From positions 1 through 6,904 of the forward strand of contig CAKTQM010000063.1 in assembly GCA_934597125.1 (NCBI GenBank): DNA of 6,904 bases, read 5' to 3'. A model generated the notes under the pieces. It did not search any database. It was not told the origin of the DNA and saw only the letters and a program-made list of their open reading frames with translations. The DNA comes from an uncultured Oscillospiraceae bacterium (GTDB lineage: Bacteria > Bacillota > Clostridia > Oscillospirales > Oscillospiraceae). Made by a program: the position numbers and the translations under genes. Positions 1 to 5,362 of the stretch are shown here, in pieces (position 1 is the first letter of the stretch; each line of letters opens with the position of its first letter).

Positions 1-374
1 AGACCGAAGGCGCCGATCTTGCGGCCGGAGCACAGGTCGGGCAGATACTTCATCTTCTGCTCCTCGGTGCCGTTCTCGAAGATGGGGGCGGCGCACAGGG
101 AGGTATGAGCGGACACGATGACTGCGGTGGTGCCGCAGACCTTGGCCAGCTCCTCAACGCACATGGCATAGCTGAGGACGTCGGCGCCAGCGCCGCCGTA
201 CTCCTTGGGGAAGTAAATGCCCATCATGCCCAGCTTTGCCATCTTCTCGACGGTTTCCATGGGGAAACGCTCTTCCTCGTCGATTTCGGTGGCCAGGGGC
301 TTGACCTCGTTCTCCGCGAACTCGCGGTACATCTTCTGAACGAGCAGCTGTTCCTTAGTCAGATGGAAATCCAT
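1..374 (-). CDS. bcd: Acyl-CoA dehydrogenase, probably butyryl-CoA dehydrogenase (N-terminal part)
   Basis: Partial gene: 124 complete codons from an ATG at 374, running off the left edge; the family is about 380 residues. The protein opens MDFHLTKEQLLVQKMYREFA, the usual start of short-chain acyl-CoA dehydrogenases, followed by the helical N-terminal domain with GIYFPKEYGG (about residues 52-61) and a VEELAKVCGT segment. It breaks off at GAFGL, just before the FAD-contacting strand. The start is supported by AGGAG 8 bases upstream. These flavoenzymes reduce crotonyl-CoA to butyryl-CoA in the cytoplasm; in clostridia they usually work with electron-transfer flavoprotein, coupling the step to ferredoxin reduction. 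That partner would lie outside the window and is not seen. The assignment to butyryl-CoA rests on the crt and hbd genes immediately upstream, since the visible part alone cannot fix chain length. It follows hbd by 24 bases and is probably cotranscribed. Confidence 0.9.
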   Translation of the reverse strand, partial: MDFHLTKEQLLVQKMYREFAENEVKPLATEIDEEERFPMETVEKMAKLGMMGIYFPKEYGGAGADVLSYAMCVEELAKVCGTTAVIVSAHTSLCAAPIFENGTEEQKMKYLPDLCSGRKIGAFG

Positions 375-398
375 ACTATTTTCTCCTTTTCCAGAAAT

Positions 399-1235
399 TT
401 ACTTGTTGTAGTTGAAGAAGCCCTCGCCGGACTTGATGCCCAGCTTGCCGGCACGCACCATCTTGCGGATCAGCACGTTGGCACGGTACTTGCTGTCGTG
501 GGTCTCGTTATACAGCACGTCCATGATGTTCAGCACCACATCCCAGCCGATCAGATCGCCCAGGTGCAGGGGGCCCATGGGGTGGTTGCAGCCCAGCTGC
601 ATGGCGATGTCGATATCCTCGGCAGAGGCGACACCCTCCTGCAGGACGCAGACGCCCTCGTTGCAGTAGGGAATCAGGATCTTGTTGACCACGAAGCCGG
701 GGGCCTCATTGACCACCACGGGGGTCTTGCCGATCTCGACGGACAGGTTCTTGATGTAATCCACCAGCTCAGCGGGAGTATTGCCGCCGGCGATGACCTC
801 GACCAGCTTCATAGCGGGCACGGGGTTAAAGAAGTGCATACCGATCAGGGGGTGCTTCAGACCCTGGGCCATCTCGGTGATGGACAGAGAAGAAGTGTTG
901 GAAGCGAAGATGGCGCCCTCCTTGCAGATGGCGTCCAGACGGCCCAGCAGCTCCTTCTTGGTGGCCATGTTCTCAGCGACGCACTCGATGACCAGGTCGG
1001 CATCGGCGGCGGCTTCGAACTCTTCCACCAGGACGCGGCTCATCAGATCGTCAGCGGCTTCCTGAGTCATCTTGCCCTTGGCAACCTTCTTGTTCAGAGA
1101 GGCAGCCAGCTTGTCCTTATGACGCTGAGCACTTGCCACGCTGGAAGCATACATCAGAGCGGTGTGGCCCTTAGCTGCGAAAACCTGGGCAATACCGCTG
1201 CCCATCGTACCGGCGCCAAATACTGCGACTTTCAT
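399..1235 (-). CDS. hbd: 3-hydroxybutyryl-CoA dehydrogenase
   Basis: A 278-residue cytoplasmic dehydrogenase that reduces acetoacetyl-CoA to 3-hydroxybutyryl-CoA, the step before crotonase. The N-terminal Rossmann fold carries GAGTMGSG at 7-14. Catalytic residues align with the family: Ser115 in SNTSS, His134 in GMHFFNP, Glu146 in MKLVEV and Asn184 in GFVVNK. The C-terminal helical domain has NHPMGPLHLGDLIG (217-230) and ends GEGFFNYNK. It is about four residues shorter than the usual 282, partly from a shorter loop KHPLIG before His134. The loop after the second beta strand reads YASS (29-32), where NAD-dependent relatives normally have an Asp; this suggests altered or NADP(H) preference, an inference only. 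The ATG has AGGAGG 7 bases upstream. It lies 69 bases after crt and 24 bases before bcd on the same strand, consistent with one operon. Confidence 0.96.
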   Translation of the reverse strand: MKVAVFGAGTMGSGIAQVFAAKGHTALMYASSVASAQRHKDKLAASLNKKVAKGKMTQEAADDLMSRVLVEEFEAAADADLVIECVAENMATKKELLGRLDAICKEGAIFASNTSSLSITEMAQGLKHPLIGMHFFNPVPAMKLVEVIAGGNTPAELVDYIKNLSVEIGKTPVVVNEAPGFVVNKILIPYCNEGVCVLQEGVASAEDIDIAMQLGCNHPMGPLHLGDLIGWDVVLNIMDVLYNETHDSKYRANVLIRKMVRAGKLGIKSGEGFFNYNK

Positions 1236-1281
1236 GTGTTTTCCTCCTATAATTATTGTTCTTTAATCATCAGGCAAGGCC

Positions 1282-1293
1282 TGTTAATTAACA
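1282..1293. repeat. 12-bp perfect palindrome in the crt-hbd spacer
   Basis: TGTTAATTAACA lies in the 69-base gap between crt and hbd, next to an imperfect CAGG/CCTG inverted pair at about 1271-1283. The arms resemble the half-sites of the redox regulator Rex (TTGTTAA/TTAACAA) but are fused without the 4-base gap of the clostridial consensus, so this is not a normal Rex operator. It could be a DNA-binding site, a small RNA hairpin between cistrons, or chance in AT-rich sequence. Confidence 0.3.
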
Positions 1294-1304
1294 AAAATGG
1301 GTAC

Positions 1305-2084
1305 TTACTTGTTCTGGTAAGGCTCGTGCTTGCGCTTTTCCAGGAAGGCGGTCATTCCCTCGATCTGGTCGGCGGTCTTGAAGCAGCTGCCGAAGAGCTT
1401 CTCCTCGATGACGATGGCGTCGTCCATCTTGACCTCGAGGCCGTCGTTGATGGCCTTCTTGCAGGCACGGACGGCGATGGGGGCGTTCTTGGCAATGGTC
1501 TCGGCCAGCTTTTCAGCGGCGGCCATCAGCTCGTCCAGGGGATAGACGGCGTTGACCAGGCCAATGCGAAGGGCCTCGTCCGCCTTGATATTCTTGGCGG
1601 TGTAGATCAGCTGCTTGGCCATGCCGGGGCCCACCAGGCGGGCCAGACGCTGGGTACCGCCGAAGCCGGGGGTGATGCCCAGACCGGTCTCAGGCTGGCC
1701 GAACACGGCGGTGTCGGCGCAGATGCGGATGTCGCAGCTCATGCTCAGCTCGCAGCCGCCGCCCAGGGCAAAGCCGTTAATGGCGGCGATGGTGGGGATG
1801 GGCAGGGTCTCGATGCGGCGGAACACGTCGTTGCCGTGCTTGCCGAAAGCCTCGCCCTCTTCGGGGGTCAGGGTGCTCATCTCGCCGATATCAGCGCCAG
1901 CCACAAAGGCCTTTTCACCGCTGCCGGTCAGCACCAGAGCGCGGATCTCACTGTCGGCATTGACGATATCCACCAGCTCGCCCAGGTCGGTGAGCACGTC
2001 GCTGTTGAGCGCGTTGAGCGCCTTGGGACGGTTGATGGTGGCAATTGCGATGTGTCCCTTTTTCTCTAACAGAACATTCGTCAT
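1305..2084 (-). CDS. crt: Crotonase (3-hydroxybutyryl-CoA dehydratase)
   Basis: A 259-residue enoyl-CoA hydratase/isomerase family protein, close to the normal 255-262. It dehydrates 3-hydroxybutyryl-CoA to crotonyl-CoA, between Hbd and Bcd. The oxyanion-hole strand is AFVAGADIGEM (59-69), and the second oxyanion glycine lies in GFALGGGCELSMSCD (104-118). The two catalytic glutamates are Glu112 and Glu132, 20 residues apart as in rat mitochondrial hydratase (144 and 164); Glu132 sits in FGQPETGLGITPGFGGTQRL (128-147). The C-terminal trimerisation helices end TAFLEKRKHEPYQNK. The ATG at 2084 has AGGAGG 7 bases upstream. It is the first gene after a promoter at 2167-2195, giving the order crt-hbd-bcd, different from the crt-bcd-etfBA-hbd order of Clostridium acetobutylicum. 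Other CoA hydratases share the fold; the neighbours decide the substrate. Confidence 0.95.
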   Translation of the reverse strand: MTNVLLEKKGHIAIATINRPKALNALNSDVLTDLGELVDIVNADSEIRALVLTGSGEKAFVAGADIGEMSTLTPEEGEAFGKHGNDVFRRIETLPIPTIAAINGFALGGGCELSMSCDIRICADTAVFGQPETGLGITPGFGGTQRLARLVGPGMAKQLIYTAKNIKADEALRIGLVNAVYPLDELMAAAEKLAETIAKNAPIAVRACKKAINDGLEVKMDDAIVIEEKLFGSCFKTADQIEGMTAFLEKRKHEPYQNK

Positions 2085-2166
2085 GTTAACTCCTCCTTCT
2101 TCCTTTTCGGGGCGGGTTTCCTTACCACTTTAATGGAATGAAAACATAGCTCCTCATACAGGTTAT

Positions 2167-2195
2167 ATTATAGTACTTCGTCTATAAATTATCAA
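2167..2195 (-). promoter_or_regulatory. Sigma-A type promoter of crt-hbd-bcd
   Basis: Read on the minus strand, TTGATA (2195-2190) and TATAAT (2172-2167) are separated by 17 bases; five of six and six of six positions match the consensus. Transcription should start near 2160, leaving an untranslated leader of about 75 bases before crt. No terminator-like hairpin or riboswitch was recognised in that leader. Confidence 0.8.
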
Positions 2196-2225
2196 CCCCT
2201 ATCGGAGGTGGTTTCCGCTTTTTTA

Positions 2226-2263
2226 GCACATTCCACAAAAGTGAATGAGAGAATTTGCACATT
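2226..2263. promoter_or_regulatory. Direct repeats between divergent promoters, possible regulator site
   Basis: GCACATT occurs at 2226-2232 and 2257-2263, 31 bases apart start to start, about three helical turns. The segment also holds an imperfect inverted repeat, ATTC(C)AC-AAAA-GTGAAT, at 2230-2246. It lies between the crt and trmB promoters, about 30 bases upstream of the crt -35 and 45 bases upstream of the trmB -35. Position and phasing suit a DNA-binding protein, but no known operator is recognised and chance cannot be excluded. Confidence 0.25.
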
Positions 2264-2308
2264 TTGAGGGTGGGTTTTTCCGGTCGCGGCAGCGGAATGT
2301 TTTCCTGT

Positions 2309-2337
2309 TTGCAACGGGAGGGTTTTTGTGGTATAAT
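2309..2337 (+). promoter_or_regulatory. Sigma-A type promoter of trmB
   Basis: TTGCAA (2309-2314) and TATAAT (2332-2337) are spaced 17 bases apart, with an extended -10 TG at 2329-2330. The predicted start near 2344 leaves a leader of about 30 bases containing the GGAGG site of trmB. It is back to back with the crt promoter. Confidence 0.85.
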
Positions 2338-2376
2338 GTCGACCCTGAATCAAGTTAACCATTGGAGGAAATTTCC

Positions 2377-3060
2377 ATGCGGATGAGAAAAAAGAAAAAT
2401 CTGGCGCCGCGAATGGAGGCCTGCGGCGCGTGGCTGGTACGGGATCCCTTTGCCCAGCGGGGCCGATGGCGGGAATTCATGCCGGAGGCACGGGAGATCC
2501 GGCTGGAGCTGGGCTGCGGCAAGGGGCGGTTCACCGCCGGCACGGCGGCGGCAGAGCCGGATGTGCTGCTGATCGCCGTGGAGAAGGTACCGGACGCCAT
2601 GGTGGTAGCCATGGAACGGGCACGGGATGCGGCGCTGAAAAATGTGCTGTTTATCGACGCGGATGCGGCGCTGCTGCCGGATATGTTCGCGCCGGAGGAG
2701 ATCGACCGCATCTACATCAACTTCTGCGACCCGTGGCCCAAGAGCAATCAGGCCAAACGGCGGCTGACACACCACAACTTTCTGAACCAGTACCGGAAGG
2801 TATTGAAAGCGGGCGGCGAGATCCACTTCAAGACTGACAACGACAAGCTGTTTGAGTGGTCGGTGGAGGAGATCCCCCAATACGGCTGGGAGCTGCGGGA
2901 GGTGACCCGCGACCTGCATGCGGAGGGGCTGGTGGGCGTGATGACGGACTATGAGAAAAAATTCTATGAGCTGGGGAAGAACATCAACCGGTGCGTGGCG
3001 GTGATGCAGCCGTGGGAACCGGCGGAGGAAAACGGTCAGGATGAAGCGAAAGAGCTTTGA
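2377..3060 (+). CDS. trmB: tRNA (guanine-N7-)-methyltransferase
   Basis: A 227-residue cytoplasmic SAM-dependent enzyme that makes 7-methylguanosine at position 46 in the tRNA variable loop. The SAM site is ELGCGKGRF (44-52), with Glu69 in AVEK at the end of the next strand. The family signature is NFCDPWPKSNQAKRRLTH (115-132), followed by FKTDN (151-155) and, near the C-terminus, TDYEKKF (190-196). The N-terminus is basic (MRMRKKKN), fitting tRNA binding. The ATG at 2377 is preferred: GGAGG at 2364-2368 lies 8 bases upstream, and a possible TTG at 2362 would overlap that site. It is the first gene after its own promoter, and its last 20 bases overlap the next gene in another frame, so translation of the two is probably coupled. 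Length is normal for the bacterial single-subunit enzyme. Confidence 0.95.
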   Translation: MRMRKKKNLAPRMEACGAWLVRDPFAQRGRWREFMPEAREIRLELGCGKGRFTAGTAAAEPDVLLIAVEKVPDAMVVAMERARDAALKNVLFIDADAALLPDMFAPEEIDRIYINFCDPWPKSNQAKRRLTHHNFLNQYRKVLKAGGEIHFKTDNDKLFEWSVEEIPQYGWELREVTRDLHAEGLVGVMTDYEKKFYELGKNINRCVAVMQPWEPAEENGQDEAKEL

Positions 3061-3631
3061 GGAAGTGCTGCCGGCGGGCTACGCGCCCCAGCTGACCGTG
3101 GACTTTCAGAAAAAAGGCCCTGCTATTTTGATGAACCTTATCGCGTTTGTGATCATGGCGGGGTTGGATGTGCTGTTCTGGCTGCTGATCCAGCCGGGGG
3201 AGGCCTTTGTGGCGGCGCCGCTGGACTCCCTTTTGAAAACCGTGATCTTGCTGATCGCGCTATTGGGTTACGTGGTGCTGCATGAACTGCTCCACGGCGC
3301 GGCGTACAAGCTGCTGACCGGACACAGGCTGACATTCGGGATAACGTGGAGCGCGGCATATTGCGGCGTACCGGATATTTTCGTGTATCGGAATACCGCG
3401 TTGATCGCGCTGCTGGCTCCTTTTGTGGTGTTTACCATGGTGTTTCTTCTGGCGGTACTGCTGCTGACAGAGCCGGTGAGCCGGTACATGGCCGCTTTTC
3501 TGCTGGCGGCCCATCTGGGCGGATGCGCAGGCGATCTGTATGACACAGGGCTGTATCTGTTCCGGTTCCGCGATCCTGCCGCACTGATGCAGGACACAGG
3601 GCCAAAGCAGACGTTTTATACAAAGGCGTGA
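3041..3631 (+). CDS. DUF3267-type membrane protein with HExxH zinc motif
   Basis: A 196-residue predicted integral membrane protein. Hydrophobic segments lie at about 28-50, 64-80, 119-142 and 148-163. The second runs straight into HELLHG (81-86), a zincin-type HExxH motif at the membrane edge; GCAGDLYD (161-168) near the last segment has an aspartate that could be a further metal ligand. This layout is typical of DUF3267 proteins, predicted membrane metallopeptidases of Firmicutes whose substrates are unknown. Activity is inferred from the motif only. The ATG lies inside the end of trmB (20-base overlap), with GGCGGAGGAAAA around 3022-3032 as the likely ribosome binding site. It is cotranscribed with trmB and followed by a terminator at 3638-3676. 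Nothing links its function to tRNA modification beyond this position. Confidence 0.75.
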   Translation: MKRKSFEEVLPAGYAPQLTVDFQKKGPAILMNLIAFVIMAGLDVLFWLLIQPGEAFVAAPLDSLLKTVILLIALLGYVVLHELLHGAAYKLLTGHRLTFGITWSAAYCGVPDIFVYRNTALIALLAPFVVFTMVFLLAVLLLTEPVSRYMAAFLLAAHLGGCAGDLYDTGLYLFRFRDPAALMQDTGPKQTFYTKA

Positions 3632-3637
3632 GGGTAC

Positions 3638-3676
3638 GGGACGTATCGGCCCCGCACCTACGCGCCGTCCCTTTTT
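3638..3676 (+). terminator. Terminator-like hairpin after the DUF3267 gene
   Basis: GGGACG (3638-3643) and CGTCCC (3666-3671) form a 6-bp stem, helped by a possible inner GTA/TAC pairing, and are followed by TTTTT at 3672-3676. The loop is long (22 bases), so efficiency is uncertain. The same stretch has the look of a short interspersed GC-rich intergenic repeat. A separate small hairpin, GTGCC-GCA-GGCAC, sits at 3682-3694; no gene is seen from 3632 to 3774. Confidence 0.5.
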
Positions 3677-3727
3677 CCATCGTGCCGCAGGCACACCACT
3701 GAAACTTTTCTCTTGCGTCTTTTCGCT

Positions 3728-3769
3728 CATAAAAAAATCACCTGCCCTGCGGCAGGTGATTTTTTTATG
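3728..3769. terminator. Bidirectional rho-independent terminator between convergent operons
   Basis: A perfect inverted repeat: arms 3728-3746 and 3751-3769 (19 bases each) around the loop CTGC. The core stem is TCACCTGCC/GGCAGGTGA, flanked by seven A on the left and seven T on the right, so it works in both directions. It begins 5 bases after the rplT stop on the minus strand and backs up the terminator of the trmB unit on the plus strand. Confidence 0.95.
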
Positions 3770-3774
3770 TTCTG

Positions 3775-4131
3775 TTACGCCAGCTTGGCCTTGGCCATAT
3801 CGCACAGGGCGGTGAACGCCACGGCGTCGTTGATGGCCATTTCGGACAGCATCTTGCGGTTGATCTGGACACCGGCCAGCTTCAGACCGTGCATGAAGGT
3901 GGAATAGTTCATGCCGTTGATCTTGCAGGCGGCGGAAATGCGGGTAATCCACAGCTGGCGGAAGTCCCGCTTCTTCAGGCGGCGGCCTACGTAAGCGTAG
4001 GTCAGGGACTTCATGACCTGCTCGTTAGCCATCTTGAAGTGCTTGGACTTGGCGCCCCAATAGCCCTTGGCCAGCTTGAGCATCTTATTTCTTCTCTTGC
4101 GCGTCATCATTGCGCCTTTAACACGTGCCAT
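3775..4131 (-). CDS. rplT: 50S ribosomal protein L20
   Basis: 118 residues, the normal bacterial length. The basic N-terminal extension [20 protein letters not shown] and the [21 protein letters not shown] segment match L20 closely; the C-terminal globular part contains [16 protein letters not shown] and ends KAKLA. L20 binds 23S rRNA early in large-subunit assembly. In Bacillus subtilis it also represses this operon by promoting transcription termination in the infC leader; the leader seen at 4933-5083 fits the same control. AGGAGG lies 10 bases before the ATG. It follows rpmI by 36 bases and is the last gene of the operon, directly ahead of the bidirectional terminator. Confidence 0.98.
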   Translation of the reverse strand: MARVKGAMMTRKRRNKMLKLAKGYWGAKSKHFKMANEQVMKSLTYAYVGRRLKKRDFRQLWITRISAACKINGMNYSTFMHGLKLAGVQINRKMLSEMAINDAVAFTALCDMAKAKLA

Positions 4132-4167
4132 ATCTAATTAGCCTCCTATTTCTAACGATTCCGTCTC

Positions 4168-4365
4168 TTATTTGTAAGGGATCATCTTACGGATGGTCGC
4201 CTCGTTGGTGCAGTCGGCGTAGGTGCCGGTGCGCAGACGACGGCCGCGCTTGGTGTCCTTCTTGGTCAGGATGTGGCTCTTGAACGCATGAGCTCTCTTG
4301 ACCTTGCCGGATTTCGTCAGATTGAAGCGCTTCTTTGCGCCGCTATGGGTCTTCAGTTTAGGCAT
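4168..4365 (-). CDS. rpmI: 50S ribosomal protein L35
   Basis: 65 residues, strongly basic. It starts [14 protein letters not shown], the L35 signature, and continues with [17 protein letters not shown] and an [10 protein letters not shown] segment, ending IRKMIPYK. L35 is a small large-subunit protein. AAGGAG lies 8 bases upstream of the ATG. It sits between infC (48-base gap) and rplT (36-base gap), the conserved infC-rpmI-rplT order, and shares the infC promoter; no internal promoter was recognised. Confidence 0.98.
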   Translation of the reverse strand: MPKLKTHSGAKKRFNLTKSGKVKRAHAFKSHILTKKDTKRGRRLRTGTYADCTNEATIRKMIPYK

Positions 4366-4413
4366 AGTTGTTTCTCCTTCCTACTATTGCGTGGTCACAA
4401 AAGAATACAAATT

Positions 4414-4932
4414 TTATTTACCGGCCTTGGGAGCCAGGAAAATGGACATGTTGCGGCCTTCCATCTTGGCGGATTTTTCCATGGTAGCCACCTCGCCGCA
4501 CTGCTCGGCAAACTTAGTCAGCAGGTCGCGGCCGATCTCGGTATGGGCCATCTCGCGGCCGCGGAAGCGGACGGAGACCTTGACACGGTTGCCGTCAGAC
4601 AGGAATTTCTGGGCGTTTTTCAGCTTGGTATTGAAATCGCCCACGTCGATGCCGGGGGACATGCGGATCTCCTTGATCTCCACCACATGCTGGTTTTTAC
4701 GGGCCTCTTTTTCGCGTTTGCTCTGCTCAAAGCGATACTTGCCATAGTTCATGAGTTTGCATACGGGGGGGACAGCCTGGGGCGAGATCTTGACAAGATC
4801 AAGGCCGCGCTCCTCTGCGATGTGCAGCGCTTCGTCAGACGACACGATACCCATTTGCTCGCCATTTTCGCCGATGAGCCGGATCTCGCGGTCGTTGATG
4901 TCCTCGTTCAGTTGATGCACTACCTTGCTAAT
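4414..4932 (-). CDS. infC: Translation initiation factor IF-3, ATT start codon
   Basis: 172 residues counted from an ATT codon at 4932-4930. IF-3 binds the 30S subunit, blocks 50S joining and checks the start codon and initiator tRNA. The N-terminal domain (about 1-70) has NEDINDREIRLIGENGEQMG, typical of IF-3, and PPVCKLMNYGKYRFEQ (55-70). The basic linker KREKEARKNQ (72-81) joins the C-terminal domain with IKEIRMSPGID, VRFRGREMAH (121-130) and KMEGR (156-160). The ATT is chosen because GGAGGTG, fully complementary to the 16S rRNA tail, ends 8 bases before it and the first residues (ISKVV-) resemble B. subtilis IF-3, which also uses ATT. An in-frame ATG at 4989 lies inside the leader hairpin upstream of that site and is unlikely to be used. 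Rare ATT starts allow IF-3 to limit its own translation. Confidence 0.95.
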   Translation of the reverse strand: MSKVVHQLNEDINDREIRLIGENGEQMGIVSSDEALHIAEERGLDLVKISPQAVPPVCKLMNYGKYRFEQSKREKEARKNQHVVEIKEIRMSPGIDVGDFNTKLKNAQKFLSDGNRVKVSVRFRGREMAHTEIGRDLLTKFAEQCGEVATMEKSAKMEGRNMSIFLAPKAGK

Positions 4933-5083
4933 ACTACAAGCACCTCCAATCAAAATAAAACGCGAATGCAACCTGCATCCGCGCAACATCGAAAAGCCAC
5001 ATAGGGCTTTTGTAGAGCTTCGCTGTTGACCTCTTTACCAATGGCGGGAGGTGAGGCGGATGCACCGACCTTCTTTGTTTTGC
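4933..5083 (-). promoter_or_regulatory. L20-type leader of infC-rpmI-rplT
   Basis: An untranslated leader of about 150 nt between the promoter and infC. In order of transcription: an arm TGCATCCGC (5064-5056), then CACCTCC (5053-5047); a long irregular hairpin at 5028-4984 with CAACA/TGTTG, a mismatch, CG/CG, a 9-base one-sided bulge and AAAAGCC/GGCTTTT closed by CTATGT; then, directly abutting, the terminator hairpin. The first arm is a perfect 9-base complement of GCGGATGCA in the ascending terminator strand (4982-4974), so it can act as antiterminator. The bulged hairpin is the likely L20 contact, as leaders of this class imitate the 23S rRNA site. The layout matches the L20 leader of Firmicutes; the control direction is inferred from B. 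subtilis. Confidence 0.8.
4952..4983 (-). terminator. Attenuator terminator in the infC leader
   Basis: On the minus strand CGCGGATGCA (4983-4974), loop GGT and TGCATTCGCG (4970-4961) give a 10-bp stem with one G-T pair, followed by TTTTATTTT (4960-4952). It ends only 5 bases before the infC Shine-Dalgarno. Because it lies before any gene of the operon, it is an attenuator rather than a 3' terminator. Confidence 0.85.
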
Positions 5084-5089
5084 AGAAGT

Positions 5090-5118
5090 ATTATACCTGT
5101 TCCCTGCCGGTTTGTCAA
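5090..5118 (-). promoter_or_regulatory. Consensus sigma-A promoter of the infC operon
   Basis: On the minus strand TTGACA (5118-5113) and TATAAT (5095-5090) are both perfect consensus hexamers with a 17-base spacer. AT-rich sequence (ATAAAAATTT, 5131-5122) just upstream could be an UP element. This is a very strong promoter, as expected for a translation operon, and transcription should begin near 5083. Confidence 0.95.
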
Positions 5119-5150
5119 CTGAAATTTTTATGATTCTTCTCTTCTTTCAT

Positions 5151-5180
5151 GCATAAGGGGCGTTTGGACGGGAAATGATA
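5151..5180 (+). promoter_or_regulatory. Possible forespore (sigma-F/sigma-G) promoter
   Basis: GCATA at 5151-5155 fits the -35 of sigma-F (GYWTA) and sigma-G (GHATR). GGAAATGATA at 5171-5180 fits the sigma-F -10 (GGNNANAHTR) at all but one fixed position, and its last seven bases, AATGATA, fit the sigma-G CATNNTA type with one mismatch. Spacing is 15 bases (sigma-F reading) or 18 (sigma-G reading). The predicted start near 5187 is 9 bases before the ribosome binding site of the small gene that follows. No sigma-A promoter was seen here. Short motifs of this kind occur by chance, so this is a moderate call. Confidence 0.5.
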
Positions 5181-5210
5181 GCCTTGCACAAAAAAAGGAG
5201 GTGCGAACTT

Positions 5211-5333
5211 ATGGAAAACAAGAATTACAAGAACACCAAGGACGCGCAGAACGCCCAGAATACCCAGAATAACACCCAGAACACCAACACCAAGAACAAC
5301 AAGAACGCTAAGGACACCACCAACTGCCGCTGA
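5211..5333 (+). CDS. Small Asn-rich protein, 40 residues, function unknown
   Basis: A short gene with a strong ribosome binding site: AGGAGGTG (5196-5203) lies 7 bases before the ATG. The 40-residue product begins MENKNYKNTKDAQN and ends KDTTNCR. It contains 13 Asn, 7 Thr, 6 Lys, 4 Gln, 3 Ala and 2 Asp, one terminal Cys-Arg, and no Leu, Ile, Val, Phe, Trp, Gly, Pro or Ser. QN recurs four times (QNAQNTQNNTQN, 13-24). There is no hydrophobic core, signal peptide or membrane segment, so it should be unfolded in isolation. It is monocistronic, with a forespore-like promoter upstream and a strong hairpin downstream. Composition and context suggest a small spore protein, analogous to small acid-soluble spore proteins, but no known family is matched. 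The near-exclusive use of AAC, ACC and AAG codons argues for a real, translated gene rather than low-complexity noise. Confidence 0.72.
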   Translation: MENKNYKNTKDAQNAQNTQNNTQNTNTKNNKNAKDTTNCR

Positions 5334-5362
5334 CGGCAGGGGAAAAACATCGGGTATTGCGG

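Noticed and set aside
1280..1295. Rex operator in the crt-hbd spacer
   Set aside because: The half-sites are fused; the clostridial Rex consensus needs a 4-base gap. It is reported only as a palindrome.
105..2069. 654-codon open frame on the plus strand, opposite bcd, hbd and crt
   Set aside because: It is a shadow of three genes with recognised catalytic motifs on the other strand. It crosses their intergenic gaps, has no ribosome site, and its product is a Gly/His/Leu/Asp-rich stretch matching no family.
2362..2376. TTG at 2362 as the trmB start
   Set aside because: It overlaps the GGAGG that properly serves the ATG at 2377 and has no ribosome site of its own.
3260..3952. 230-codon minus-strand frame covering the convergent spacer
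   Set aside because: It spans the bidirectional terminator and overlaps rplT and the DUF3267 gene out of frame. An inner ATG at 3730 has no Shine-Dalgarno.
4933..4989. ATG at 4989 as the infC start
   Set aside because: It lies inside the leader hairpin upstream of the attenuator, would add 19 residues not typical of IF-3, and lacks a ribosome site; the ATT at 4932 has a perfect one.
4273..5004. 243-codon plus-strand frame opposite rpmI and infC
   Set aside because: It is antisense to two well-conserved genes and has no initiation signal.
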